A DNA stretch of 64,000 nt from positions 1 to 64,000 of the forward strand of contig JBGTDA010000209.1 of NCBI GenBank assembly GCA_041748555.1. Reading direction: 5' to 3'. The DNA comes from Rhodonellum sp041748555. GTDB taxonomy: Bacteria > Bacteroidota > Bacteroidia > Cytophagales > Cyclobacteriaceae. Below the pieces are notes generated by a model. The model searched no databases and had not been told where the DNA came from. It saw only the letters and a program-made list of their open reading frames with translations. Position numbers and translations under genes: made by a program. This document shows, piece after piece, positions 25,803 to 35,187 of this stretch (its first letter is position 1; every line of letters starts with the position of its first letter).

Positions 25803-25822
25803 GTGGGAGAAAGTGGGTGAAT
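25803..25822 (+). repeat. MraZ-box-like repeat pair away from the mraZ promoter
   Basis: GTGGGAGAAA followed directly by GTGGGTGAAT keeps the 10-bp period and most bases of the MraZ box. It lies between two converging genes, not upstream of any start codon, so a regulatory role is doubtful. Confidence 0.3.
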
Positions 25823-25945
25823 TTGAATAACAGTAAAGGGGAAAATTCAGTCCAAACGGGACATAATCTAGATTGTATTTTTTTCTTCGGACACCCGACA
25901 TCGGTCCTTAAAAAAATCCAACTACCAAAATAGCCGACAATCAAA

Positions 25946-26920
25946 TCATTTCTTCCTTTCTATGGTATACCGTACCAAATCCTCCAAAGAATTTTTATAC
26001 TCAGAATCAGGGAAATCTGCTAATAAAGACAGGGCTTCCTGAAAATAATTATTCATGATATCTTTGGCATATTCCAGACCACCTGATTTTTTAACAAAGC
26101 TGATTACTTCATTCACCGCTTTTTTATCTTCATTCCGGTTGCTGACCATGTACATGATTTTTTTCTTTTCCAGCCAAGAGGCGTTGTTTAGGGCATAGAT
26201 CAAAGGAAGGGTCATTTTTTTCTCTTTGATATCAATCCCCAGGGGTTTTCCGATTTCGTCCTTTCCATAGTCAAAAAGATCATCTTTAATCTGAAAAGCC
26301 ATGCCGACTTTTTCCCCAAACTCACTCATGGTTTGTATGACTTGGGTGGAAGCTCCTGAAGTAGTGGCGCCCACTGCACAACAGGAAGCAATAAGACTGG
26401 CGGTTTTTTGACGGATGATGGTGTAGTAAACCTCCTCGGTGATATCCAGTTTTCTGGCTTTTGCGATTTGAAGCAATTCGCCCTCGGACATTTCTCTGAC
26501 GGCATTGGATACGATTTTCAGCAGGTCAAAATCCCCATTGTCCACACTCAGTAAAAGACCCCGGGATAAAAGATAGTCTCCCACCAAAACGGCAATCTTA
26601 TTTTTCCAAAGAGCATTGACTGAAAAAAATCCTCTGCGGTAATTGGCATCATCCACCACATCATCATGGACCAAAGTGGCGGTGTGCAATAACTCGATCA
26701 AGGCTGCCCCTCTGTATGTCGCCTCAGTGACACCTCCACATACTCCCGCTGTCAGAAAAACAAACATCGGGCGCATCTGCTTTCCTTTTCTCCGAACAAT
26801 ATAATGGGTGATATGATCAAGAAGTTTGACTTTACTTTTCATAAAGTCTCTAAACTTCTTTTCGAATTCCACCATCTCGGCGGTTATGGGTTCTTGGATC
26901 TGTTTGAGGTCAGGCTTCAT
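25946..26920 (-). CDS. Polyprenyl diphosphate synthase (IspB/octaprenyl-type)
   Basis: Starting at ATG 26920 (MKPDLKQIQEPI) the product is 324 residues; an upstream ATG at 26965 would add 15 unconserved residues. RKGKQMRPMFVFL binds diphosphate. HDDVVDD is the first Asp-rich motif and FQIKDDLFDYG the second, with GKPLGIDIKEKKMTLPLIYA after it. It chain-elongates farnesyl/geranyl diphosphate with IPP, most likely for the menaquinone tail. Chain length cannot be read with certainty. Confidence 0.9.
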   Translation of the reverse strand: MKPDLKQIQEPITAEMVEFEKKFRDFMKSKVKLLDHITHYIVRRKGKQMRPMFVFLTAGVCGGVTEATYRGAALIELLHTATLVHDDVVDDANYRRGFFSVNALWKNKIAVLVGDYLLSRGLLLSVDNGDFDLLKIVSNAVREMSEGELLQIAKARKLDITEEVYYTIIRQKTASLIASCCAVGATTSGASTQVIQTMSEFGEKVGMAFQIKDDLFDYGKDEIGKPLGIDIKEKKMTLPLIYALNNASWLEKKKIMYMVSNRNEDKKAVNEVISFVKKSGGLEYAKDIMNNYFQEALSLLADFPDSEYKNSLEDLVRYTIERKK

Positions 26921-27336
26921 AGCGCAATCGTGGTGCAATAATACAACGGATTCCCCCTTGGACAAAACCGTTGTTCATTTATTCCCATAAGGAACAAGCT
27001 AGTCTTCCAATCGTTTGGTAATAATTGTTTTTCTTTTTCTAAATTGTCTCCTCACACCTCCCCAGCCAATATTTATGAGGAAATGTTACAAATTGAAATC
27101 AAATGGGCCATCATCTTAACAATACGAATTGCCTCAGGAGTTTTTCCCGAAAAATTGACGGGTCGTCTTTAATGTTTTGAATAAAAAAAATGGAGCCATC
27201 TCCTCCACAGCCATTACCTCTACATTAGTTGCTTTTTTAACAAATGCAACCCTCACCGAGCATCTTAAAGAGATGAATCCACAATCCTCCATCCCAATTT
27301 TTGTTATCTTTGATTTTTATCCTAATCCAATAATCC
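26921..27336. other. Divergent intergenic region with a -7-type box
   Basis: It lies between the divergent polyprenyl synthase and acyltransferase genes, with no gene visible. TATCTTTG at 27305-27312 matches the Bacteroidota -7 consensus TAnnTTTG, 25 bp before the acyltransferase start. No clear -33 TTTG partner was seen. A run of eight A occurs near 27183-27190. Confidence 0.4.
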
Positions 27337-29034
27337 TTGACTGACAACTATATCAAGCACAAATATGACCCTATTCTTCCCCGAAAGGATGAATGGCCTG
27401 TGGTCAAACTGAGCAAAAGCCGCAAGGAATTTGTCAAAAAAGTATCTGATGCAAGTAAAAAGCGGATAATGGATTTGACAGGGGGAAACATGAACCTCCT
27501 AAAAGAGGAGCTTGAAACGACTCTTTATCGGGAAAAGCTCAGGATCAAGCAGAATCCCTGGGCAGTAGATCCCGATGATGAATATGATTTTTGGAATGAT
27601 GTAAAGTCATCTTTGGTCCAGCTGAGTGCTGAAAACGGGCTCAACAAAACCCAAAAGAGGAAAAAATATCTGGAAATTCTCGATGACATCACCACTCGGT
27701 ATGCTGAAGAAATTGCCAGTAATTTCAACCACAGCCACTACAAACTCACCCGAAGGATTGTCACTTATGGATTTGCCCGACTGCTCAATGCTGCCAGGGT
27801 CAAGGGAATAAAATCCATTTTCAGCACGCAATACACACTTCAGGACAAGATACAGATAATCGGAAAAACGGATGAGCTGCGGGAATTGGCATCCAAGGGC
27901 ACAATTGTAATGGTTCCAACGCATTTCAGTAATCTGGACAGCATCCTGATAGGTTGGATCATTTCTGTTTTGGGACTTCCTCCTTTTATATATGGCGCAG
28001 GATTGAACCTGTTCAATATTGAAATTTTTGCTTATTTTATGAATGCCCTTGGAGCCTTTAAGGTAGATCGCAGAAAGAAAAATCTGATTTACCTGGAAAC
28101 ACTTAAAAACTATTCTTCAGAGGCTATTCAGTTTGGTGTACACAGTCTTTTCTTTCCCGGCGGCACAAGGTCCCGAAGCGGAAAAATCGAGTCCAAATTA
28201 AAGCTGGGCTTACTGAGTACAGCTGTTGAAGCCCAAAGGGAGAATTTTCAAAAAGGAATAAATGACATCAGTGGTAAAATATTTATCGTTCCGGTCACCA
28301 TCAATTACCACTTTGTGCTGGAAGCACCCAGTCTGATCAAGGAACATCTGAGTGAAACAGGTCAGGAACGGTATTATAAAGAATCCGATGAATTTTCTAA
28401 TTCCTATAAAATTTCAAAATTCCTGCTGAAATTCTTCACCAAGGGATCCGATATATCAGTTTCCGTGGGCAGAGCAATGGATATCATTGGAAATTATGTT
28501 GACACCGAGGGCAACAGTATGGATAAAAACGGGAGATTTATCAACACCCGGGATTATTTTCTGTCCAATGGCCAAGTAACAGTAGATACGCAGCGCGAAG
28601 AAGAATATACCATCCGATTGGGACAGCGGATTGTTGAGGAATTTCATTTGATCAACAGGGTATTCAGCTCGCATTTGGTGGCATTTACTGCATTTGAAAT
28701 CATCAAGCGGGACAACCGCAAACTCGATCTCTTTAACCTGCTTAGATTACCTGAAGAGGAAATCATCATTCCATATGAAATCTTCAAATTGGAGTGCCAA
28801 AAGGTACTGACCAGGATAATGGAAATCCGGGAGGAAGGATGCGTGCATGTAGCTCCTCACCTGAAACAGGGCATTGATGCTATCATTGCTCATGGATTGG
28901 ACAACGTGGGAATGTACCATGCAAACCGCCCGCTGATAAGAAATGAACACGGTGACATTGAAAGTCAGGATCTTAGTTTACTTTATTTTTACCATAACAG
29001 ATTAGATGGATATGACCTTGAAAAGCTCTTCTAA
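27337..29034 (+). CDS. PlsC-domain glycerophosphate acyltransferase (PlsB-like)
   Basis: The 565-residue protein acylates glycerol 3-phosphate or lysophosphatidate. VPTHFSNLDSILIG near residue 192 carries the HX4D catalytic motif, with Phe and Ser where Asn-His-type enzymes vary. LFFPGGTRSRSGK near residue 270 is the acyl-acceptor binding EGTRSR-type motif with Gly for Glu, and IFIVPVTINYHFVLE is block IV. The start is probably TTG 27337, since the next in-frame Met is residue 45. It overlaps gpsA by 29 bp, and the pairing with glycerol-3-phosphate dehydrogenase supports a role in phospholipid synthesis. Confidence 0.82.
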   Translation: MTDNYIKHKYDPILPRKDEWPVVKLSKSRKEFVKKVSDASKKRIMDLTGGNMNLLKEELETTLYREKLRIKQNPWAVDPDDEYDFWNDVKSSLVQLSAENGLNKTQKRKKYLEILDDITTRYAEEIASNFNHSHYKLTRRIVTYGFARLLNAARVKGIKSIFSTQYTLQDKIQIIGKTDELRELASKGTIVMVPTHFSNLDSILIGWIISVLGLPPFIYGAGLNLFNIEIFAYFMNALGAFKVDRRKKNLIYLETLKNYSSEAIQFGVHSLFFPGGTRSRSGKIESKLKLGLLSTAVEAQRENFQKGINDISGKIFIVPVTINYHFVLEAPSLIKEHLSETGQERYYKESDEFSNSYKISKFLLKFFTKGSDISVSVGRAMDIIGNYVDTEGNSMDKNGRFINTRDYFLSNGQVTVDTQREEEYTIRLGQRIVEEFHLINRVFSSHLVAFTAFEIIKRDNRKLDLFNLLRLPEEEIIIPYEIFKLECQKVLTRIMEIREEGCVHVAPHLKQGIDAIIAHGLDNVGMYHANRPLIRNEHGDIESQDLSLLYFYHNRLDGYDLEKLF

Positions 29035-30070
29035 AGAAAAACAGGTGGGGGTAGTGGGCATGGGGAGCTTTGGCACAGCCATAGCCAACATACTAGCTGA
29101 GAAAAGCAAGGTGATCGTATATGCGAGAAGACAGGAATTGGTGGATGAGATCAACACCTTTCATACTGCGGACGGCAATCCCGTTCATCCTGAAACCACT
29201 GCCACGGCTGACGCTGAACATATCTCCAAATCCTGCCATGTTTTGTTTTTTATGATTGCCTCTTCGGGATTTCAGGAAGTTGTCAGATCGTTTTCACCAT
29301 ATCTTTATCCCTATCATATTATTATACACGGTACGAAAGGTCTTTGTCTCAATCTTCCGAAAGGAAAAACCTTGGAGGAGATGAATAAAATCTCCAGAAA
29401 AGAAATCCTGACAATGAGTGAAGTGGTACTCAAAGAAACCGTAGTGGTAAGGGTTGGCTGTCTTGCCGGTCCCAACCTGGCAAAAGAACTTGCAAAAGGG
29501 CAGCCTGCGGCAACAGTTGTAGCGAGTAAATTTAATGAGGTAATACTTGAAGGTCAGCGACTGCTCCGTTCGGATAGGTTTCAGGTTTATGGAAATTCGG
29601 ACATTATTGGGGTAGAACTCAGCGGAGTTTTGAAAAATATCATTGCCATTGCTGCGGGTGCATTGGCTGGAATGGGACTGGGGGAAAATGCCCGGGGGCT
29701 GTTGATATCAAGAGGCATGGTGGAGCTGATATATCTTGGGAACGGACTGGGCGGAAGCTTAAAATCATTCATTGGACTGGCCGGCATAGGTGATCTAGTG
29801 GCCACCTGCAGCTCCACACTTTCTAGAAACTACACTGTGGGTTATCGCTTGGCAAAAGGAGAAAGCCTCGATCAAATCATCGATAGCATGGAGGAAGTAG
29901 CTGAAGGCATCAATACTGTGAAACTGATCAAGACCTATGTGGAAGGAACAGGAATGCGGGCTCCAATTACCGAAAATCTTTACAAGGTGCTTTTTGAAGA
30001 TCTAAAGATCGAGGAGGCTCTCCAATACCTGATGAAATATCCATTCAGCGTAGATGTGGACTTTCTCTAG
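29006..30070 (+). CDS. gpsA: Glycerol-3-phosphate dehydrogenase [NAD(P)+] GpsA
   Basis: The 354-residue cytoplasmic enzyme reduces dihydroxyacetone phosphate to sn-glycerol 3-phosphate. VGVVGMGSFGTAIANIL is the dinucleotide fold. LAGPNLAKELAKGQPAA, GVELSGVLKNIIAIAAG (with the catalytic Lys) and GLAGIGDLVATCSS follow. The first Met of ATGGATATGACC is used; M3 is also possible. Translational coupling with the upstream acyltransferase supplies substrate and enzyme together. Confidence 0.93.
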   Translation: MDMTLKSSSKEKQVGVVGMGSFGTAIANILAEKSKVIVYARRQELVDEINTFHTADGNPVHPETTATADAEHISKSCHVLFFMIASSGFQEVVRSFSPYLYPYHIIIHGTKGLCLNLPKGKTLEEMNKISRKEILTMSEVVLKETVVVRVGCLAGPNLAKELAKGQPAATVVASKFNEVILEGQRLLRSDRFQVYGNSDIIGVELSGVLKNIIAIAAGALAGMGLGENARGLLISRGMVELIYLGNGLGGSLKSFIGLAGIGDLVATCSSTLSRNYTVGYRLAKGESLDQIIDSMEEVAEGINTVKLIKTYVEGTGMRAPITENLYKVLFEDLKIEEALQYLMKYPFSVDVDFL

Positions 30071-30118
30071 ACTTTTTAAATCGGAATTGGTAAATTTAAA
30101 GAACAAACCTGATTGAAA

Positions 30119-30910
30119 ATGTACATTGATGACATCTTCCACCGTTGGCTGCAGATCTCTCAAACCATCATCTTCCGCTATTTTTTGATTGCTGGATTGG
30201 CATTTTTTATGTTTTACGTATTGTTTAAAAAGCCTTTTCAACCGAGAAGGATACAATCGGGTTTTCCAAAATCCAAGGAGTATGGCAGGGATATCATTTA
30301 TTCACTGGTGACCGTATTGATCTTTGCCACAATGGCAACCTTGGTATTCTGGGTGCTTTTCCCATGGACCAACTTATATCGGGACAGCGATAAGTTTGGA
30401 ACGGTATATTATTTTCTGACTTTCCCCATGATGTTCTTGATCCACGATACCTATTTTTACTGGATTCATCGCCTTATGCATACACCAAGGCTTTTTAAAC
30501 ATGTACATCTCATTCACCACAAGTCGACTAATCCTTCTCCATGGACTTCCTATGCATTTCATCCACTGGAAGCAATTCTTGAAGCCGGCATTATCCCGGT
30601 AATAGCTTTTACCCTACCCGTTCACATTTCCGGACTGATATTATTCCTCCTGTTCCAGTTTATTTACAATGTCTACGGACACTTGGGATATGAACTTTAT
30701 CCCCGTAATTTTCATAAAACAAAAGTCGGCCGATGGATAAATACAGGCACTGCCCATAACCTTCACCATAAACAGTTTACAGGAAATTATGGGCTTTATT
30801 TTCTATTTTGGGACAGATGGATGGGGACTTTACGAAAAAATTATGATGCAGAATTCGAAAAAGTCACCGCCGGAAAAACCCTAATCAACAGAAAAACGGT
30901 TCACCCCTAA
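30119..30910 (+). CDS. Sterol desaturase / fatty acid hydroxylase family protein
   Basis: The 263-residue membrane protein has the three His clusters of the di-iron family: HDTYFYWIHRLMH, HLIHHKS, and HNLHHKQF plus HGHLGYE-type residues near the C-terminus. Several hydrophobic segments surround them. It would insert oxygen into a lipid (fatty acid, carotenoid or hopanoid-type substrate); the substrate is not known. I use ATG 30119 rather than TTG 30113. It follows gpsA by 48 bp. Confidence 0.82.
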   Translation: MYIDDIFHRWLQISQTIIFRYFLIAGLAFFMFYVLFKKPFQPRRIQSGFPKSKEYGRDIIYSLVTVLIFATMATLVFWVLFPWTNLYRDSDKFGTVYYFLTFPMMFLIHDTYFYWIHRLMHTPRLFKHVHLIHHKSTNPSPWTSYAFHPLEAILEAGIIPVIAFTLPVHISGLILFLLFQFIYNVYGHLGYELYPRNFHKTKVGRWINTGTAHNLHHKQFTGNYGLYFLFWDRWMGTLRKNYDAEFEKVTAGKTLINRKTVHP

Positions 30911-31021
30911 TCAACTTTTTTTAACCTTTTAAATAATTAAAAGTAATTCTCCACAAATTTCTAGGGCGTTTATATATCTTACTTTTTCAAATAAATCCAC
31001 CTCCAAAGTAAAAGCGTTTTT

Positions 31022-32290
31022 ATGCTCAAACGTGGTATCCAAAAATGGGACCTGGTTTTTCTTATAATCAACAGTGTCATCGGTGCTGGAATATTTGCGT
31101 TGCCTGCAAAAGTATTTGCCTTATCAGGCGTCTATTCATTACTTGCATTTCTGGTTTGTTCCTTGGTGATGTTGGTGCTGATATTGGTATTTGCGGAGGT
31201 GAGTTCCAGATTTGAACAGACCGGCGGACCCTATTTATATGTTCACAGTGCATTTGGACCGTTACCGGCTTTTGTTATTGGCTGGCTGCTGATGCTGACC
31301 AGGCTTTTTAGCTATGCCACCTTGATCAACCTGTTAATATTATATCTTTCGTTTTTTTCAGAAGCTTTCAATCAACCTGTAGTTCGGGTCAGTTTGATCA
31401 TAGCCATTACAGCACTCATCACCTATTTCAATTGGATCGGTGTCAGGAATACAGCAAAGGTGAGCAATGCCTTGACCGTAGCCAAGTTGGTTCCATTGGC
31501 CTTATTCATCATTATAGGAATGTTTTTTATTGATGTGGAATTATTAGCGGCGGGTCCATCACCAAGCTTGACGGACTTCTCGGCATCTGCCCTGCTTTTG
31601 ATCTTTGCCTTTGGGGGTTTTGAGGCAGGGTTGGTCAACAGTGGCGAGATCGAAAATCCCAAAAAGAATCTGCCATTTGGTTTAATCACTGCCGCAGCCG
31701 TAATTGCTATATTTTATATGTTGATTCAGGTGGTGTCAATCGGAACACTTCCATCCTTGGCCACTTCCGAGAAACCCTTGGCCGATGCAGCAAGCGGTTT
31801 TATGGGGTGGTGGGGAGGAATGTTCATTACCATCGGAGCGGTTGTTTCAATTTTGGGAACGCTGAATGTTCAGATTTTGAGTGGATCAAGATTGCCTTAT
31901 GCATTAAGTTTGGAGAATCAGTTGCCTAAGCTGTTCAGCAAAGTCCATCCAAAGTTCGCAACCCCATGGGTTTCCTTACTCTTTTTTTCTTTTTTAGTTG
32001 CTTTTGTGGCAATAGTCTGGGGATTCATGAGCTCACTGGCGGTGTCAGTTATAGCCCGGCTGATTTTGTATGCACTTGTCTGCGCCTCTCTGATCCGGCT
32101 ACGAAAGATCAGTCCGATAACAAAATACTTCAAAATCCCCTATGGAAATCAGTTTGCAATTACCGGGATACTCGCAACGATTTGGCTGCTGTCAGGAACA
32201 AACCCGGAAGAGATCAAAGACACCATGTTATGGACAGGTTTGGGGATTTTAATCTTTGCTGTTCATTACTTTTTTGGCAGAAAAAAGTGA
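31022..32290 (+). CDS. APC-family amino acid permease
   Basis: The 422-residue protein has about 12 hydrophobic segments. VIGAGIFALPAKVFALSG (21-38) is the unwound helix-1 motif of APC transporters. GGFEAGLVNSGEIENPKKNL is the helix-6 region with its conserved glutamates. The substrate cannot be read from the sequence. It stands alone and is followed by an inverted repeat at 32290-32324. Confidence 0.85.
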   Translation: MLKRGIQKWDLVFLIINSVIGAGIFALPAKVFALSGVYSLLAFLVCSLVMLVLILVFAEVSSRFEQTGGPYLYVHSAFGPLPAFVIGWLLMLTRLFSYATLINLLILYLSFFSEAFNQPVVRVSLIIAITALITYFNWIGVRNTAKVSNALTVAKLVPLALFIIIGMFFIDVELLAAGPSPSLTDFSASALLLIFAFGGFEAGLVNSGEIENPKKNLPFGLITAAAVIAIFYMLIQVVSIGTLPSLATSEKPLADAASGFMGWWGGMFITIGAVVSILGTLNVQILSGSRLPYALSLENQLPKLFSKVHPKFATPWVSLLFFSFLVAFVAIVWGFMSSLAVSVIARLILYALVCASLIRLRKISPITKYFKIPYGNQFAITGILATIWLLSGTNPEEIKDTMLWTGLGILIFAVHYFFGRKK

Positions 32291-32324
32291 GCTGATTTAG
32301 ATAAATGTTTTATATAAATCAGCT
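32290..32324 (+). terminator. Inverted repeat after the permease gene
   Basis: AGCTGATTTA (32290-32299) and TAAATCAGCT (32315-32324) form a perfect 10-bp stem with a 15-bp loop right at the stop codon. No long T-run follows, but the position suggests a 3' end structure. Confidence 0.5.
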
Positions 32325-32388
32325 TATCTGGCGGTGAACTCCTTTATTTTAGAAAGCGGTTATTCCTTATTAATGATCCACTACAACA

Positions 32389-32416
32389 AGCGGCCAAAAT
32401 TTTGGCTGCTTTTTTT
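32389..32416 (+). terminator. Intrinsic terminator
   Basis: AGCGGCC and GGCTGCT pair around AAAATTTT, followed by six to seven T (32411-32416). This is a textbook intrinsic terminator on the plus strand about 100 bp after the permease gene. The rest of the 450-bp gap up to the nucleoside hydrolase shows no gene. Confidence 0.7.
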
Positions 32417-32741
32417 GGGCCTTTCCATTCAATAATCCAACGCCTAAAACTAATCTTCTGCCGCGGTAATTACCTGCTTCTAAGTTTTAACCGTGGGAAT
32501 ATCCAAGAGACTTTACCGGAACCGGCAATTTCGACAATCCGATGGATCACATTTGGGGCGCATCACCTTACCAAAATATAATAAAGTAGCAGTGGATTGT
32601 TTCAGTTCGCCCAATGTTCGTTATTTTTAAAAAACAACAGTTTCGACATCCAAAAAAGAATTACCACTTGCTCAAAACCGTTATTTTCCAAAATCAATAT
32701 GCCTTATCTCAAATTTACCTTTGCCCAAAACCATTAAACAC

Positions 32742-33668
32742 ATGAAAAAATTACTTACCCTGTTCTTGTTGACTTTCTTTAATTGTCAGGACTTTTCACA
32801 AACCCAGAAAGTTTGGCTGGATTCGGATACGGGAAATGAAATGGACGATCTGTATGCGATCGTAAGATTATTAAAAGAACCAAATGTGGAAGTGGTAGGA
32901 TTGAGTTCGGCACATTTCAACAATCCTGATCTATTGGTTTTTGAGAAGTGGAACGCTTACGATGCCAAAGAACTCAACACCATGGAGGAAAGCCAGCGAC
33001 TGAATGAGCTGATTTTGGAAACTATGGGACTTTCAAAAATTCCTCATCCAAAAGGCGCTGACCGTCAGATCGGGAGAGCTTGGGGAGGACAGGAACCAAG
33101 GGACTCCCCTGCTGCCCAAGCAATCATCAAAATCGCAAAATCATTGCCCGAAGGAGAAAAACTGGATATCCTTACTTTGGGTGCAATGACAAATATTGCA
33201 TCTGCCATTTTAATTGACCCTGATATCCTACCTAAAATCCGGGTTTTTGCTCTAGGAGCCAGATACAATCAGACTTCGCGAGCCTGGGGAAAAAATGAGT
33301 TCAATATTCGCAATGACCTCAATGCCTTTGATTATTTATTGGATCTGAAGGACCTTGATTTTACAGTGATGCCACTTGAAACTGCTTTGCCTCTCAAATA
33401 TGACAGGGAAGACACCTATGAAAAAACCGATGACAATGTTCCTATAGAAAAAATATTGGCAGATCGTTGGAGAGAACAGAATCCGCAGGATAAAACTCGG
33501 GTGATGTGGGATTTGGCTTTGGTACAGGCATACTTACTTCCCCGACACTCAGAAATGCTACTGGTCAATTCACCACCTGAAAATAAATCCTTTACGGTTC
33601 GGATTTTCTCAAAAATCGATAAAGAAGCACTGGTAGATGATTTTTGGGAAGTATTGAAAAGAAAATAG
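32742..33668 (+). CDS. Secreted nucleoside hydrolase (IUNH family)
   Basis: Starting at ATG 32742 (MKKLLTLFLLTFFNCQ) the product is 308 residues. A signal peptide precedes the mature chain; the Cys in FFNCQ could even be a lipobox. WLDSDTGNEMDDLYA matches the DxDxxxDD calcium-binding motif of nucleoside hydrolases, and LTLGAMTNIASAI and MWDLALVQAYL are further family blocks. It would split nucleosides to base and ribose in the periplasm or on the surface. With two phosphorylases and an adenine deaminase it fits nucleoside scavenging. Confidence 0.85.
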   Translation: MKKLLTLFLLTFFNCQDFSQTQKVWLDSDTGNEMDDLYAIVRLLKEPNVEVVGLSSAHFNNPDLLVFEKWNAYDAKELNTMEESQRLNELILETMGLSKIPHPKGADRQIGRAWGGQEPRDSPAAQAIIKIAKSLPEGEKLDILTLGAMTNIASAILIDPDILPKIRVFALGARYNQTSRAWGKNEFNIRNDLNAFDYLLDLKDLDFTVMPLETALPLKYDREDTYEKTDDNVPIEKILADRWREQNPQDKTRVMWDLALVQAYLLPRHSEMLLVNSPPENKSFTVRIFSKIDKEALVDDFWEVLKRK

Positions 33669-33770
33669 AAGCCAAAGATTTCGCAGATAGAAATTAAGAA
33701 AAAGCGCAAAGGCAGCTAATTTATTTTACAGGATATTGAGTATAAGAGCTAATATTTAAAACTTATCTCC

Positions 33771-34832
33771 TTATTCAAGTCTAGCCTTCCAAAACGCTAC
33801 TTTTTCCCTATTCCAGGTATAGCATAAGACCAAACTTCCCTTTCCATAAATCAAAGAAGGATAGGAAAATTCATTTTTTCCTGATCCTTGTTCCACCACC
33901 TCTTTCACCGGCCAAGTCCTTCCATTATCAAGTGAAACCGCAATTTGCATCGGATACCTTGGCCCCCAGTTTTTTGCGACAGGATTATAGGCCAGTGCCA
34001 CGGTATCTCCTTTTATATGTGCAACATCAATCCCGCTGTTATTATTGGGTAAATCCGTCAATTCCACAGGAGTCCAGGTTTTCCCGAAGTCAAAGGAATC
34101 ACTCCTGCCAATCTTCCCTGCTGATGTCCGTAGCAACATATGAACATGCCCTTCTTTTGATTCCCAAAGAGCAGGTTGAATCACACCCTCTTTAACCACG
34201 GCACTTCGATCCAACTGAAGCGTATCGGTAGCCATCCATGTATTTCCGCCATCTTCGGAGCGATCCACAAAGGCATTCCAAACCCGGTTCTTTTCAATGG
34301 ATGCAGGTGCCAACCAAGTCCCGTCGCTAAGTACCAAAATATGGTTTCTTACAGGACCACGACCTCCTTGATTGCCTTCCACAAGTTCTTTGGGTTTTGA
34401 CCAGGTATCTCCTTTGTCCTCAGAATATTGCACCCAAGTTTCCCAATCATCAATCTCCTTCCCCACTTTGAAATAAAGGTGTAGTCTTCCATCCGGGGCA
34501 TTGAACAGCACTGGATTCCAGTGGGGATCCTCACGGATTTTTGCCACCATCTTAGGTTCTGACCAATTTCCGGGGCCACCTTTGGAAAACCAGATTCCCA
34601 CATCATCATTTTTTTCATGTGAACCGGCAAACCAGGAAACACCATATTCCCCATTCCCTATACTTTCCAATGTGGAAGCGTGGCATTGAGCAAAAGGCTT
34701 ATCCTCTCCGAAAATAAATTCATGATTTTCTACCTGAAGATCCATTTTTGGGAAATTTGGATTCTGTGAAACAGCGGGTCCGATACTGCTAAAGGAAATA
34801 AAAATAGCAGTCATAATAATGACATTCTTCAT
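33771..34832 (-). CDS. Exported sialidase-family (BNR/Asp-box) protein
   Basis: The 353-residue protein has a signal peptide (ending near AVSQ). Four Asp-box motifs S-x-D-x-G-x-T-W lie at 137-144, 192-199, 246-253 and 300-307, giving a six-bladed propeller. WFAGSHEKNDDVGIWFSKG and RGPVRNHILVLSDGTWLAP resemble the rhamnosidase/sialidase-like branch. The substrate is unknown, and true sialic acid cleavage is not assured. ATG 34832 or 34811 could be the start. It converges with the nucleoside hydrolase gene. Confidence 0.8.
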   Translation of the reverse strand: MKNVIIMTAIFISFSSIGPAVSQNPNFPKMDLQVENHEFIFGEDKPFAQCHASTLESIGNGEYGVSWFAGSHEKNDDVGIWFSKGGPGNWSEPKMVAKIREDPHWNPVLFNAPDGRLHLYFKVGKEIDDWETWVQYSEDKGDTWSKPKELVEGNQGGRGPVRNHILVLSDGTWLAPASIEKNRVWNAFVDRSEDGGNTWMATDTLQLDRSAVVKEGVIQPALWESKEGHVHMLLRTSAGKIGRSDSFDFGKTWTPVELTDLPNNNSGIDVAHIKGDTVALAYNPVAKNWGPRYPMQIAVSLDNGRTWPVKEVVEQGSGKNEFSYPSLIYGKGSLVLCYTWNREKVAFWKARLE

Positions 34833-35187
34833 GATACGATTTTAATTGGATGCTTGAAGATACCATTTTTTTCAATTTTGTGCCTTGAAAGATAGAGAGC
34901 AGTCAATATTTGGCTAAACCCCGATTCCATTATAAAACTTCCTTGACCATCCAGCTAAAGAAGAAGGAAAACCAAAATCCTGAAAACCTGATTTCCTATT
35001 CAAATATCCAATTATCACCAATTTAATTTTCCTCAACTTCAGTTGTTAGTTAAGGTTAAAAATTCACATTCTTCGGCTTTACCCGGATAACTTTTTTCAA
35101 AAAATAAATTGGGACAATTTCCGCCACTCTCTTGGTTCCTCAGAGAGATAAATCTTAATTTACCATCCCCAAAAAAAACGAGTCTTT
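34833..35187. other. Divergent intergenic region
   Basis: It lies between the divergent sialidase-family gene and dnaE. No gene is visible. It is AT-rich and likely holds both promoters. TATCTTTC on the minus strand near 34893 resembles a -7 box but the match is weak. Confidence 0.3.
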
